A DNA stretch of 64,000 nt, from contig OZ059895.1 of the NCBI GenBank assembly GCA_964057225.1, forward strand, positions 7,502,001-7,566,000. The letters run 5' to 3'. Under the pieces are notes generated by a model. The model was given only the letters and a program-made list of their open reading frames with translations, had not been told where the DNA came from and did no database searches. Below, piece after piece: positions 13,242-24,364 of this stretch (its first letter is position 1; every line of letters begins with the position of its first letter). Origin of the DNA: Auanema rhodensis. Lineage: Eukaryota; Nematoda; Chromadorea; Rhabditida; Rhabditidae. A program made the position numbers and the translations under genes.

Positions 13242-13860
13242 AGAGGAAGACAGGACAAGAGCGTATAAGATAAAATAGAAAATAAAAGATGCTGAACCCG
13301 TTGTTGTCTTATACAGAAAGCTAATTACACATGCAAATAGATTGATTAGATCATAATGATCAGAAGAATTCAGATGTTTCATCAGGAAATAAAGAATAAG
13401 ATAATTCAATTTATTTTATTTTATCTCAACATGGATAAGATCTATGTATGTACAAAGATACATAAATCAGATATATATATATGATAAAATAATTTAAATA
13501 AGTATTTAGTTCTTAGTTAATTATTTTTTAGAAAAGTACTTTGATTGTATAACAATGGCAAAAAAATAAACAACCTGAGTATTCTCTCACAACCGTCATC
13601 ATCATCAACAGGTATGGGTGTGGTCTCATCTTATCAAGAATACCCTTGAACTATGTCTTAGATCATTAGCAGGATAACAACCCATCAGTGTGAAATCAAT
13701 TTTTTTTTTAAAAATCCACTTATTTTCATCTGTAAAAATGTATAAAATACTATTTTTCAAATGGCTGTAAAACATTATTTAATTAACTGTAATTTTTGAT
13801 TGAATAGTTTTCTAATAATGAAAATGAAATTTTAAAAATATGATAAAAAGAAAATTTAAA
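11403..13860. other. Intergenic with simple repeats
   Basis: No gene is supported in this 2.5 kb. It contains (GA)n at about 12252-12278, (AT)n at about 12420-12444 and a long (GA)n at about 13168-13248. Open frames over the GA tract read as Arg-Glu or Ser-Leu repeats in the six frames and are artefacts. Short duplicated pieces (AGTATAGTTA) occur at about 12873-12895. Confidence 0.55.
13168..13248. repeat. (GA)n microsatellite
   Basis: An almost uninterrupted GA dinucleotide run of about 80 bp with one AAAG interruption. It causes spurious open frames on both strands. Such purine tracts can bind GAGA-type factors, but nothing here ties it to a promoter. Confidence 0.9.
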
Positions 13861-13865
13861 AATCG

Positions 13866-15160
13866 GGCTCCGTCCTATCATTGTGTCATCAAAGACATAA
13901 GTCTTATGTAAAGGATTGGCTCTAGATAACTCTTCCTCGCCCACATGGGGATCGAACCCAAGACTACCGCTGTACTACAGCGCAACTTCGCATACTACCA
14001 CAGTTTGCCATATTTTAAAGACTTCAATAGTCTATGATGATTCCTGGTTGACAGTGTTAGTGCCTCAAAAATAATATGTTTCTATACTGCATACTTTAAT
14101 TATTCAATTAGACATAATTTGTGAAGATTTAAGCATATCAGAAAACAATGTGAATCAAAAAAAATAAAAAATTCAGGCTACGTCCTATCATTGTGTCATC
14201 AAAGACATAAGTCTTATGTAAAGGATTGGCTCATGATAACTCTTCCTCGCCCGAATGGATTTCAACCACTAACTTCTTGGCAGTTTGAAACACATATCCG
14301 ATTGGCTACAATGCCACAAAACTGTACTTAGAAATGAGACATAATTCGTGAAGATCACATCTGAATACAGTACGAATCAAGAAAAATAAAAAAGATTCAG
14401 GCTACGTCCTATCATTGTGTCATCAAAGACATAAGTCTTATGTAAAGGATTGGCTCATGATAACTCTTCCTCGCCCGAAAGGATCTCAACCACTAACTCC
14501 CTGGCGGTTTGAAACACGTATCCAATTGGCTACAATGCCACAAGAAGTGAGTTTGAAATGAGACATAATACGTGAAGTTTGACCACATCTGAATACAGTA
14601 CGAATCAAGAAAAATAAAAAAGATTCAGGCTACGTCCTATCATTGTGTCATCAAAGACATAAGTCTTATGTAAAGGATTGGCTCATGATAACTCTTCCTC
14701 GCCCGAATGGATTTCAACCACTAACTTCTTGGCAGTTTGAAACACATATCCGATTGGCTACAATGCCACAAAACTGTACTTAGAAATGAGACATAATTCG
14801 TGAAGATCACATCTGAATACAGTACGAATCAAGAAAAATAAAAAAGATTCAGGCTACGTCCTATCATTGTGTCATCAAAGACATAAGTCTTATGTAAAGG
14901 ATTGGCTCATGATAACTCTTCCTCGCCCGAAAGGATCTCAACCACTAACTCCCTGGCGGTTTGAAACACGTATCCAATTGGCTACAATGCCACAAGAAGT
15001 GAGTTTGAAATGAGACATAATACGTGAAGTTTGACCACATCTGAAAACAGTACAGATCAAGAAAAACAAAAAGCATTCACGTCCTGTCATTGTGTCATCA
15101 AAGACATACGTCTTATGGAAAGGCTCATGACAACTCTTCCTCGCGCATCAAGGGATTGAA
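13866..15160 (-). repeat. Tandem array of tRNA-derived SINE-like units (six copies)
   Basis: The sequence CGTCCTATCATTGTGTCATC recurs (last copy with one change) at about 13871, 14181, 14405, 14633, 14857 and 15080. Spacings are 310, 224, 228, 224 and 223. Read on the minus strand, each inner unit begins with a tRNA-like head: box A TAGCCAATCGG and, 42 nt later, box B GGTTGAAATCC, which is normal tRNA geometry. Then follow a shared body (CGGGCGAGGAAGAGTTATC), a short palindromic core (CATAAGACTTATG) and a T-rich tail. Units alternate as two subtypes A-B-A-B, so a ~452-bp dimer has itself been duplicated. The outermost copies are diverged; the 13.9 kb one has a different head with GGTTCGATCCC. 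Confidence 0.75.
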
Positions 15161-15303
15161 CTCTCAATTTCAGCTCTCAACAAATCTTACATGGTTCAAC
15201 TACAACATAACAGTTTCAATTTCTCTTTTTGACTTTAAGAAAGTCTTGAATTTTGTTTAATAAGTACACATACATCTTTTTCTCTATGTTTGTTGCGTCA
15301 TTT

Positions 15304-15334
15304 TCACGTGAAGTGACGTGAATTTTTCACGTGA
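15304..15334. promoter_or_regulatory. Pair of TCACGTGA E-boxes before the PDZ gene
   Basis: Two perfect palindromes TCACGTGA lie at 15304-15311 and 15327-15334, with GTGACGTGA between them and TGACG just after. They are 65-95 bp upstream of the ATG at 15399. TCACGTGA is the core bound by TFEB/MITF-type bHLH factors (HLH-30 in C. elegans). The sites are seen; the binding factor is inference. Confidence 0.55.
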
Positions 15335-15398
15335 TATGACGTTTCTATATAGTTGTCTTTATTCCTCAAGATTTATCTGAGAGAAGCGGCTGTGTATA

Positions 15399-16534
15399 AT
15401 GTCTGAGGTTATTAATTAAGTATTTATATATTATATATTTGAATTTATTTAGAACCAAACTGCAGACAGTAAAATGGTTGTAGTAAATATACCTATTGAC
15501 GAAGGAGAACCGTTAGGTGCTACTCCGAACGAAAAATTAGTTATAACGCGTGTGCAGCCAGATACAATTGCATATGATAAATTGAAAGTATGCTATAAAA
15601 TACAAATAGTTATATATGCTTCTTATATTATTTACAGATTGGAGATCAGATTCGAGAATTGAATGGAAGAAAAGTAAACGATTGCAATCATTTCTTTAAA
15701 CTTCTCAGAAATGCACCTCCCTCTGCTAAGATTACTCTTATTAGGTATAAAATGTTTTTATTTCTTCTATATAAATCTTCTCAAACATCAGAGATGAAAA
15801 GAAAGTTGAAGAATTGCAAGCTCGAATGAATATTCCAGAAGAGAGAGCCAAAACTATCATTCGTCGTGATGGATTTTCCTATATTATAGTGCAATTTCAA
15901 TGGATGCAAGGAGGGCCCAAGTTAGGATTAGGAATTAAGCATTACCAAAATCGTGTTTTGGTCTCTCGTTGTGATCCGGGTTCTCTGGCTGCTGAAAATC
16001 TTATGGTTTGCATTATTTGAAAAATATCAATTAAATTATATCTGATATATTGATAGATTGGTGATCATATAATGGATGTTGACGGTGTTCGAGTTACCGA
16101 CAAAGACGTAGCACGTGATTTATTGATAAAGGGTTTAACAGTTAGTTTATAATTACAGAAAAATAACTAAATAATTGTTTAATTTTTAGAAGCAAGGCAG
16201 TATTTCCTGCGTGATCGAAAGACCCGAAACTACAGAAGCAAAGGCTTGGACACAACAAGCGCTGTCTACCCAAGCTGCTCTTCCTCCTTCTATTACCTTG
16301 GGGGTAGATGTACGCAACATTGCTCAAAGAGAACGTAACCGTATTACTGAAAATAGACAAGTAAGACAATATCAATACCTTTTCTTATTGAATTGTAATA
16401 TTTAGCCTAACAAATCAATTCTCGTGAAAGGAACTATTACTTCCAATGCCCGTGTAATCATTAATGATACTATCAAAGAGCATGTCATTGCTTCAGATAA
16501 TGAAGGACGTTGTCTCCGAGCTGTGAAAAAATAA
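15399..16534 (+). CDS. Two-PDZ-domain protein
   Basis: Seven exons (15399-15407, 15453-15587, 15638-15744, 15792-16005, 16057-16140, 16190-16360, 16406-16534) give 282 residues. The first exon codes only Met-Ser-Glu. PDZ 1 covers about residues 10-85, with [13 protein letters not shown] in its core. PDZ 2 covers about 115-195, with carboxylate-binding loop GLGI, then [14 protein letters not shown] and [13 protein letters not shown]. The rest is a hydrophilic tail with no membrane segment, so a cytosolic adaptor is likely. PDZ domains bind C-terminal peptides of membrane proteins. I cannot tie it to a named gene; short two-PDZ proteins of this form are common in nematodes. Confidence 0.85.
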
Positions 16535-18348
16535 AAATAGATAATTCAAAAGTTGCTAACAACTTTAGCTAGATTAGCTTTTCATATAATATCTTCATAA
16601 AAAGTTAATCAAAATTTGTATTTTACTTTGGCTACAACAATTACACATGACCTGTTAAATGTAAAGCTAGAATAAATAAACTTATGCAATTTAACTCACC
16701 TTATATGTAGTTGGATATACAGTTAATATTCCATCTAGCCACATGACTTTACTATTAAATTCCACCTTTATATCATTTTTTTTGAATACCGTTAAGCATC
16801 GACTTTTGTTACCAAGGAAACAGCGAAAGTTCTGAACTTATGAATTTAAATAGAATTTTTCATTCAAGTATTGATTGCGAACTACTATAAGTACTATTTT
16901 CATATACAGTCCCGACTTGCTAATAGCTAAATTAATTTTTCAATAAATATCTTCATAAAATATGTAATATCATAGCATTTCCTAGTTAACATAAGTTAAT
17001 TAGTTTTCAATTACTAAGTTAATATGAAACCTTAATCGATCGATGATATAGCAAGAAAAAAAGCAATTTGATTCTTATGAAAATTGAAACAAATTTTCAT
17101 GGCACACTGGCAATTTTCGGACGATCGCTATATTAATTTTATCAAGCTGATTTTTTTACATATGTATTAATATAACAAGATGTATTGTGATAAACAATTT
17201 TAATTATTTTGTTTTCTTTGTTGTGTTGTTGAATATCCCTTCTGGCAATATTTTGATGCCGCTGTTTCTCTATTTGAATTGCAATTCGATTATTTCTTTG
17301 TAGGTAATTCAGCTTTCTATTCTTATTATAATAATTACTATTAATCCGCGTATGGCACATGTCTCCTCTTTTTAATATATATGTGAGCCTGCTCTATCAT
17401 CTGTTGTCTGAATGAAAGGCGAAACGTTTTCATTACTCAGGCTTAGTTTCCATCGTCGTCCCTCATTCTATTCTCAGCTCATTAGTCTTATTAGTCCATT
17501 TATCTTTGCTTTGCTATCCTAATATTATTCACTCCAAATCTGAAATGTTCTTTCTCTCTCTTCTGACTTTCCTCTCCGTCCTTATCTGTTCTTTCTTTCT
17601 CTGTGTCCTTCGAAATATCAAGCCGACTGTCCATTTCAGGTTAATCCGTTGGTGTCACATCTATCCGATGAGTATAATTGCATATGCTCCATAGAGCAGA
17701 AGCTACCTGCTCTAACTGACACACCTCTTATATTTTCGTTTTTATCATGCAGTCTCAGCGTGAATAGCATTTTTTTTTGCAAAATATCCTGACACGAAAG
17801 AAATATAAGCTACGTGATCAGTAAGAAATGTAATATTACTAATATGCTTCTAACAGTTTTATTTTATTTTCTAATTACTTTATCTTCACAATGTTTTGAA
17901 TGTAGCTATATATTGCTTTAAAAAATATTCAATATGTGGAAATTTTATGAGATCTCATGTTTCACCTGAATAATCCAGTATTTCTCTTCTCATAATTTAA
18001 CTGTAAATGCTATACCTGTATTAAAACGATTTTGTGAGTCCGTGAATTTTAAGATTTTGTATTTTGTACTTTGTTCATATCTCGTAAATGACCTTCGAGC
18101 AGTAGTAAATTCAACTATATATTAATCTCATTGATCGAGTGGATTTTGTTATTTCTGTTGATATATATATATATAAATAACTATAATTCGTTTATTATTA
18201 TATTTCAATGTTTATCTTCTTTCTAAGTTTTGTCTTATATTATTTTTTCTTTGTAGATTTCGTTTGATTTCTAATTTCTTCAATTGTTTAACGATTTTTG
18301 AAATCCGTGACTTATTCGCAACCGAAACCAGTATCAGATAAAACACTT
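16535..18348. other. Intergenic with an isolated X-box-like site
   Basis: About 1.8 kb without a convincing gene. It contains the X-box-like palindrome at 16808-16821, GC-richer patches around 17380-17480 and 17640-17760, and a TA run near 18160. GAGCAG and CTGCTC around 17695-17712 could form a short hairpin. Confidence 0.5.
16808..16821. promoter_or_regulatory. X-box-like RFX site
   Basis: GTTACCAAGGAAAC matches the two half-sites of the RFX/DAF-19 X-box (GTNNCC, two bases, GGNAAC). It lies 274 bp after the PDZ gene and 1.5 kb before the next start codon. That is far for a ciliary promoter, so it may be chance or may mark an unseen upstream exon. Confidence 0.4.
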
Positions 18349-20894
18349 ATGTCACTAAGACCCCGAGGGGAAAACAGACGGATGCAAGCAAGCTTTCGTC
18401 GATTAGTAAGGATTAAGTCACTTTTGAACTTCATTATTTTGTTTAATTTTAGAATCGAACGATTGATTTGACATCTTCTGGAATTCCTCCACCTGATTAT
18501 TCTCCTCATAATCTTGGAGATTCTCGTTTAGTTTTAGAACCTCTAACATTATGTGAGAACAATGTTGCCACTATGATGCTAGCAGCTTTTCGGATGTCAA
18601 GAGAAGAAGCAATGAAAGAAGATCTGGAGAAACACCTGAAACGGGTTGCTTCTGACATTAAAAATCAGCATCAGCAACAAGCTGCGAAAGCATTAAAAGC
18701 CAAAGTTGTACATTCTAACAGTACTCTGATCAGTTCGAGCAAAGCTGCTGCTGCGGCTGTAGCTGCTGGTTTAGTTTCCAGTCCTAAGAAAAAAATTTAT
18801 ACTGCCAGAAGAACAATTCTTGATGAAAGACTTGTGTCTGGAAAAAACTGCACATCGCTCGCTTCTGACCTTTTACCTCAATGCTCGTTATCCATTGCAT
18901 CAGATTCATGTGATACTTTGGACCTAACAGATCATTGTGAAAGTCTGTCTTCGTCTTGTAGCAGTATTCTCACCAACAGCGAAGACGTTTCTGATTTCTC
19001 CGAGCCTTGCACGGGAATCATTAAGGAAGAAACTGCTGACATTCGAAATTCTTGCATAAAAGATGTTGGTGGCGGCCTAAAACTGGTATCTGCAGTAAGA
19101 ACTACGATGAAAGACGATGGTACTTTTGAGTCGACATCGTTTACTCCAACGATTACTCGTTTAAAACCTACAGTACAAGAAAATCAGGTAACAAATCAGC
19201 TTGTTACACCTAGTTCTTCTCTTGGTTCTGAACCCACACCAATTCCCAAGTCTAGCATCAGTGAGCAAGCGGGATTCATATCGGTGCAATCTCTTTTACC
19301 AACTGTCCCAGAAATGAGACTACTTCCTCCAAGATATGAGATTTTTCTACCACCATTAAAGCATAAACCTGAAAATAGTCAAAAAACTGTCCCGTGCGTT
19401 GGAGGCTGTCGTTCAAAGAAATCTTGCCAACAGGTTTGTTAAATAATATTTTAAATTAATTTACCTTTTTTTGAAGACTGCTCGTTATCATCATCATCAC
19501 CACCATAACCATCATCATAGTCATTATCATCAACATCAACAAAATCATCATATACATCAGCAGCATAAACTCAGTCAACAATTTCATTCAAAACGAAGTC
19601 AAAATGGGCACTCTTATGAGCAAACGATGCCGAAAGATCCGTCTTCACAGGAACCAGAGATGGAACTGGAAATGTATGGCGTTTGTATTGACAGACTTTA
19701 TGGGCACCCAAAGCATTCTATCTTGGGCCCTCTAGTAACATTTGAAGACTGGAAAACAAAAATATCTCCCGCATTAGATTATATGAGAAATGATTTAGTC
19801 CGCCTTAAAAAAGATGTAAGTATCTGAAATACTAGAATAATAATGTATTTCTTTGTAGCATTTACGAATAATTGATGGTTTGAATTTGCTGACCGAACAA
19901 TTTGATCAAGTTGTTGAAACTTTCAAGTTTATGGAGAAAATTGAGCCCCGTGTTCGATTATTGACTCCTAATTACATCTGGTTTCAAGGAGTAGGTTAAA
20001 TAGAGCAATATTGAAACATTTTAATCATGTGTTTAGTTGGAAATTGATGAAAATTTGAATATAGCTGAGATGGAAAAGGATTCGAAGTTTCGAATACCTG
20101 GACTTATTCTCAAGCTTAGACGAGTGTTTTCGGTCATTTCGACAGTGCGGCAGCGAATACTGATTGCTTGTAGGGAATCTTTGAATGATTTAGTGGTATT
20201 TTTTAAAATTAATTTTTGAAGTAATTTTAATTCGCAGGATCTTTGTTATTTGCATAATTATGCTCCTCGTATTGATATGGAACGTATATGTTCTGATGGC
20301 TTATATAAGATAGCAGTTCAAGATCCTAGTTGGTGTGATGTAAGTAAATTTTTGATCCTAAAAAACATAAATTTCATATTTAGCCAATTACTATAATACT
20401 TCTAATTGAAACACTACGGGAAATGAACTTTTTGGAATACGTCAGTAAAATGGTAGTTAAAGCTTTTTCTGTTTTCATAACCCTTCAATATTTATGTTGT
20501 GTAGGAACGATGTCATGCTGAGCAAGAACCTGAGATGGAAATGTCGTACGTTCCTTTAACCGAAGATCCATTTGTTCGCCGTGTTATAAGAGTGGTTCAT
20601 ATAACTGAAATGTTAGAACGAGTGAGAATTACCATTGTGCATGCTTTGGTCTCCTGTGCAAATGAAATATCGGTATGTTTCAGTTTCTGTCATTGATGTT
20701 TTTTTTATATCTGATAAGACTACTAGCATTTTTACCAGGATTTTCTGAAGAGATTACGCGACGTCTTGTCTGAAATCGAACCATTACCTCCACATATGAA
20801 CTGTCATAATGATTTATGTAAGGATAATATTCTAACCAATGTGGATACCAACAAAAAATCCAATAAGAGAAGAAGAAAAAGCTATTCGGAATAA
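18349..20894 (+). CDS. Unrecognised 720-residue protein with histidine-rich tract
   Basis: Nine exons (18349-18405, 18453-19433, 19477-19815, 19859-19990, 20037-20195, 20238-20339, 20384-20452, 20505-20672, 20739-20894) join in frame. The start is the first ATG after an in-frame stop at 18289 and an acceptor at 18256. Residues 1-345 look disordered: an Ala run (AAAAAVAAGL), Ser-rich acidic stretches and basic patches. Exon 3 opens with about 30 residues dominated by His. From about residue 420 the chain is ordered, helical and hydrophilic with regular Leu/Ile (for example PALDYMRNDLVRLKKD, then IEPRVRLLTPNYIWFQG). It ends in a basic tail (NKKSNKRRRKS), a possible nuclear signal. No catalytic motif, signal peptide or TM segment is visible. 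I do not recognise the family; the C-terminal half looks conserved and should find homologues. Confidence 0.8.
19483..19575 (+). repeat. CAT/CAC trinucleotide tract encoding poly-His
   Basis: In-frame CAT/CAC codons give a stretch with six consecutive His and roughly half His overall across 30 residues, interspersed with Asn and Gln. It sits at the 5' end of exon 3 of the unrecognised gene. Such tracts can bind metal or direct proteins to nuclear speckles; the function here is unknown. Confidence 0.8.
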
Positions 20895-22023
20895 TGAAAA
20901 CAATTTTCAAAACATTACAGTAAGCTCGTTTTCTTTGTATGACTGGAGGTTTTAAATTAAGTTTTCGTATGTATTATTATGTTCCTGTAAGGAATTTCAT
21001 TAGCCACAAATTTGTATGATTTCATTTATTATTAATAATTTAATTAACATTAATATCCGAATTAACACTCTGATTCGTTCCCTGCGTTTCACAATCTTAC
21101 CTGCTGTTGGTTTTAATTCATAATTGTATATCTTGTTTATTATCACGATTACTTTCTTCGCAACACCTAATATATTATTCGATTATATCTTGGTTATATT
21201 ATCTCGACTTCTTGATTGCAACGAAAGATATTAAATGCGGGACCCGGAAATATATCCTATTATCAGAACTGTAAAACAATTATCAGGAACAAAATAATAG
21301 AACATTTCAAACGCGATAACACGGCATGACAAATCTTTAAGAACAAAACAACCGAAGGTTGTCTACAGTGAACAAGATATGTGTCAAACGAAACACGTGT
21401 CAAGTAACATCCATCTCCGGCGCTAGTCTTTTTGTTTCAAATTAGATTACTTATTTGAAATTTTTTATATAGTTTAAGGGTTATTCAGGTAATTTTATTA
21501 TTCTTATTTTCGTTATAATTCTTCCGAAGTTAATTGTTCCATTTTTTTTCATTTGCTTTTTCTGATTTCTCAGATCTGTTAATACTTAATTAATACTTTA
21601 TCAACAGCTTCATCATTGATTATGTGATAACATTGATCTTACGAGATTTCCCCAATATTTAAGTACTTTTCTGAAAATTTTGGCTTCTCATCTTTTCAGA
21701 TCTATTTGACATCCAAATAAAGTTTATTTTGAAATTCGAACAGCGAAGTTTGTATAAAATTGCCATAAACGATGAATTGAATGATGAATCAGTTATCTCT
21801 CAATCATCTTTTTGTTCTCTTACTAGGCTATTTATATTGATTATTTTTTCTTGATAAGCGTTCATCCTAGTTTTTGAGCAATAATATTTCTATAATGTTC
21901 TTCTTTTGCTGGTTATTTATTAATTCTCATGATCATATTTTTGTTGTTTTATGTAAGAGTTAAGCTTTTCCAAACTCCGTTAGTTCAAAACTGAAATTAT
22001 ATTTCCTATTTTTTAATGTAGTC
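20895..22023. other. Intergenic, no gene seen
   Basis: 1.1 kb of AT-rich sequence. A patch at 21360-21430 has a CACGTG box and higher GC. A TTTTTAATGTAG acceptor lies two bases before the next ATG, suggesting trans-splicing of the following gene. The distance is too long for a typical SL2 operon. Confidence 0.5.
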
Positions 22024-23854
22024 ATGGATGCACCAAATCCACAGCTGGGAACAACTGAAGAGGAAATGAAACAATTAACCAGAGAAATTACAACTAGGAC
22101 AATAGCTGATATTCAAAGAGAAGTGTTCTGATTATAATGTCATAATATGACGATATGATTTCAGATGGAAGAAGCTTTAAAAACCCAGACAGCTGCTGAA
22201 TTAATTGATAAGTTAAAACAAGAGCAGGAACCTGAACAGTCCGAAAATGCGGTCAGTTTTTCTAATTGATTGTTCAATATTTATTGAATTTTGAAAAGTA
22301 TTAATTTTGAAGGATTTGAATAACCAACGTATACAAACCATTATAAATTATATAAGGTTTGTTGACGAAAATGCTCAGCTTATGAAAAAGGCTACGATTC
22401 AATTAGAAAATGATAAAGATTTTATATTTACTCCGAAGCAATTTAAAAGGTGGAAAAAAACTAACAATGTTTCACCTGAAGATGAAGCTTTAGCGCTTAA
22501 AGTCAGTTTGGTGACAACAACTCTATAAACCCAATAATTTTTTCTAGGAAGATGGCGGGGAATTGTTACTGTACAAGTTAACTCAGCTTTGGGATTATGT
22601 TATTGAAGTAAGAAAAATTGGTCCATCATTACTGTTATCTAATAACATGGGAAAAAAATACTTCGACTGTTAAGTGGAATATGCAGCAGATCCCGCAACC
22701 GAATTTCCTGGGTGCCTTGGAATACATCGTGTGCCTAAATGACCGATTACAAGCCGTTCGCTCCATTCAAAAAGAGCTTTTCGATTTATCTAAAGCACTT
22801 ACTTTGAAAATTAAGGTTAATAATATAGTTTGAAATTAGACGAATGTTTGATATTTTAGAAATATAAGGAATTAACTAACCTCAGTACTTCTCCCGTTAG
22901 TGCTGCGGATATTATGGTTGATGTTTATAACCAGTCGTCAACTGAAGATTTTAATGAGGTAAGACTTATGAAATCATAATTATGCGATTCTTATTTTTTT
23001 AGTTAAAATCATATGTATATTGTTTTTCTGTTCTAGGAAGTTATACCGAATTTCATAGAGTTTGTTAACATTATGAATTATATCAAATTTATTAGTGTTC
23101 TTTTCAGTTATATAAGGCTATAAGTAATCCGGGGCCTCTGTACGAACACAGTTCTGGAAAGAGATGTTTATGGAAAGGAATTATAGATATTATTCAAAAA
23201 ACATTCATTTGTCATCTTGTTACTCTGATACCTAAATCTCGAGTTAGTTCTAGAATATAGTTCCGTATATGATTGTGATTATATCAGGCAATCGCTGAGC
23301 ATTTACTACGTGATTTTGACACTTACTTAAGATCCAACGTTCATCGTTTAACTCCTAACGGCCCTCCCGCTCCGATTCCACCACCTTCGGTAGTACGGCC
23401 TGTCCCATCGAAACGAAATCGTTGGGCCAAACATCGCGATATTCAAAAGCAGGTTACTCAAGTTGTTGTCAATTTCGAGAAGATGATGCAGAACCAAAAC
23501 ATGACAACTATGGTGCCTTCTCGAGAAGAAAAGGTATTCCACACAGAAGGTGGATTTGATCTCAACAGTTATTGTCCACCTCCACCCTCTCCAGAGCCTG
23601 AATATCACATCCCTTCAGCCTTCAATCCTCAAATGTATTTTATGAAACCTGATGGAACCATGGGCGATATTCCTGAAGCTATCAGAAATGTGAAAGGATT
23701 ACCTCGTAATACCCCTATAAACAAGCAAAGGGACTTTTTATTAGAGCTTTTTCCGGAAATGCGAGACAAAATTTTGAGGACTATGCCTACAGATGAAGAA
23801 TTAGCAGAACTGGGATTATTGCCAGATGCTGAAACATCGGAATCCAAGTTGTAA
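22024..23854 (+). CDS. Unrecognised ~453-residue soluble protein
   Basis: Eight exons (22024-22122, 22165-22251, 22313-22501, 22548-22607, 22690-22815, 22860-22958, 23108-23242, 23288-23854). The acceptor of exon 5 is ambiguous (GCAGCAG), giving 453 or 454 residues. The start lies two bases after an acceptor. The N-terminal ~75 residues are charged helix, probably coiled coil. A helical middle contains FIFTPKQFKRWKK and KRCLWKGIIDIIQKTF. A proline-rich linker (GPPAPIPPPSVVRPVP) precedes a basic helix and a C-terminal acidic tail with PPPPSPEPEYHIPSAFNP. No signal peptide, TM segment or enzyme motif is seen. I do not recognise the family. The strong codon periodicity and clean splice sites make it a real gene. 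Confidence 0.8.
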
Positions 23855-24364
23855 ATCTTTATTACTTTTAATATTTTCAACTTGATTATAATTTGTGGCT
23901 GAAATAATTGTTTTATGCTCTTATGACACTAATTTTAAACTTTTACTCTTAACATTTATACTTTCTATAGTCTTGTGGCAACCGAACTTCCTTTCAATAC
24001 GCGGGTAAAATTGTGCCGAAGATCTCTTTCTATTACTTCTTCATACAAGTATATTTTATTAATTCCATGTAACATCTTTACCATAACATATATGTTACTT
24101 ATATTAAGAATAAAGTTATGAACACTGTTGGCTATCTAATCAATCTTAAACATATACACCTAAAACGTTCATTTTTCTTCTTTGCTAAGCTTTCTTGTGT
24201 TATCGTATGCATTCATTTCCTATTTCAAATCGGGCGTTTCTCCAATAATGAAAGTTGACTAAATCTCCGGATCCTGCTGAACTGAAGAAATCCGCTTGAG
24301 CGTTGACACATGTGATGTTTAGACGAGGAAACTAAGAAGGCGCATGTTTAGAAATAAAAATTAT
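23855..24364. other. Convergent 3' intergenic region
   Basis: Between two gene 3' ends. A GC-richer patch (24260-24350) carries CTCCGGATCC and CTGAACTGAAG, but no box pair or hairpin strong enough to call an RNA. Confidence 0.45.

Noticed and set aside
13019-13409. Ser-Leu and Arg-Glu repeat proteins over the GA tract
   Set aside because: Pure translation of a (GA)n microsatellite in all frames.
13866-15160. CRISPR array
   Set aside because: Repeats are 224-228 bp units with no short spacers, in a eukaryotic genome; the tRNA-like boxes explain them better.
24260-24350. Box C/D snoRNA between convergent genes
   Set aside because: A CTGA is present but no proper RUGAUGA box in the right order, and no terminal stem.
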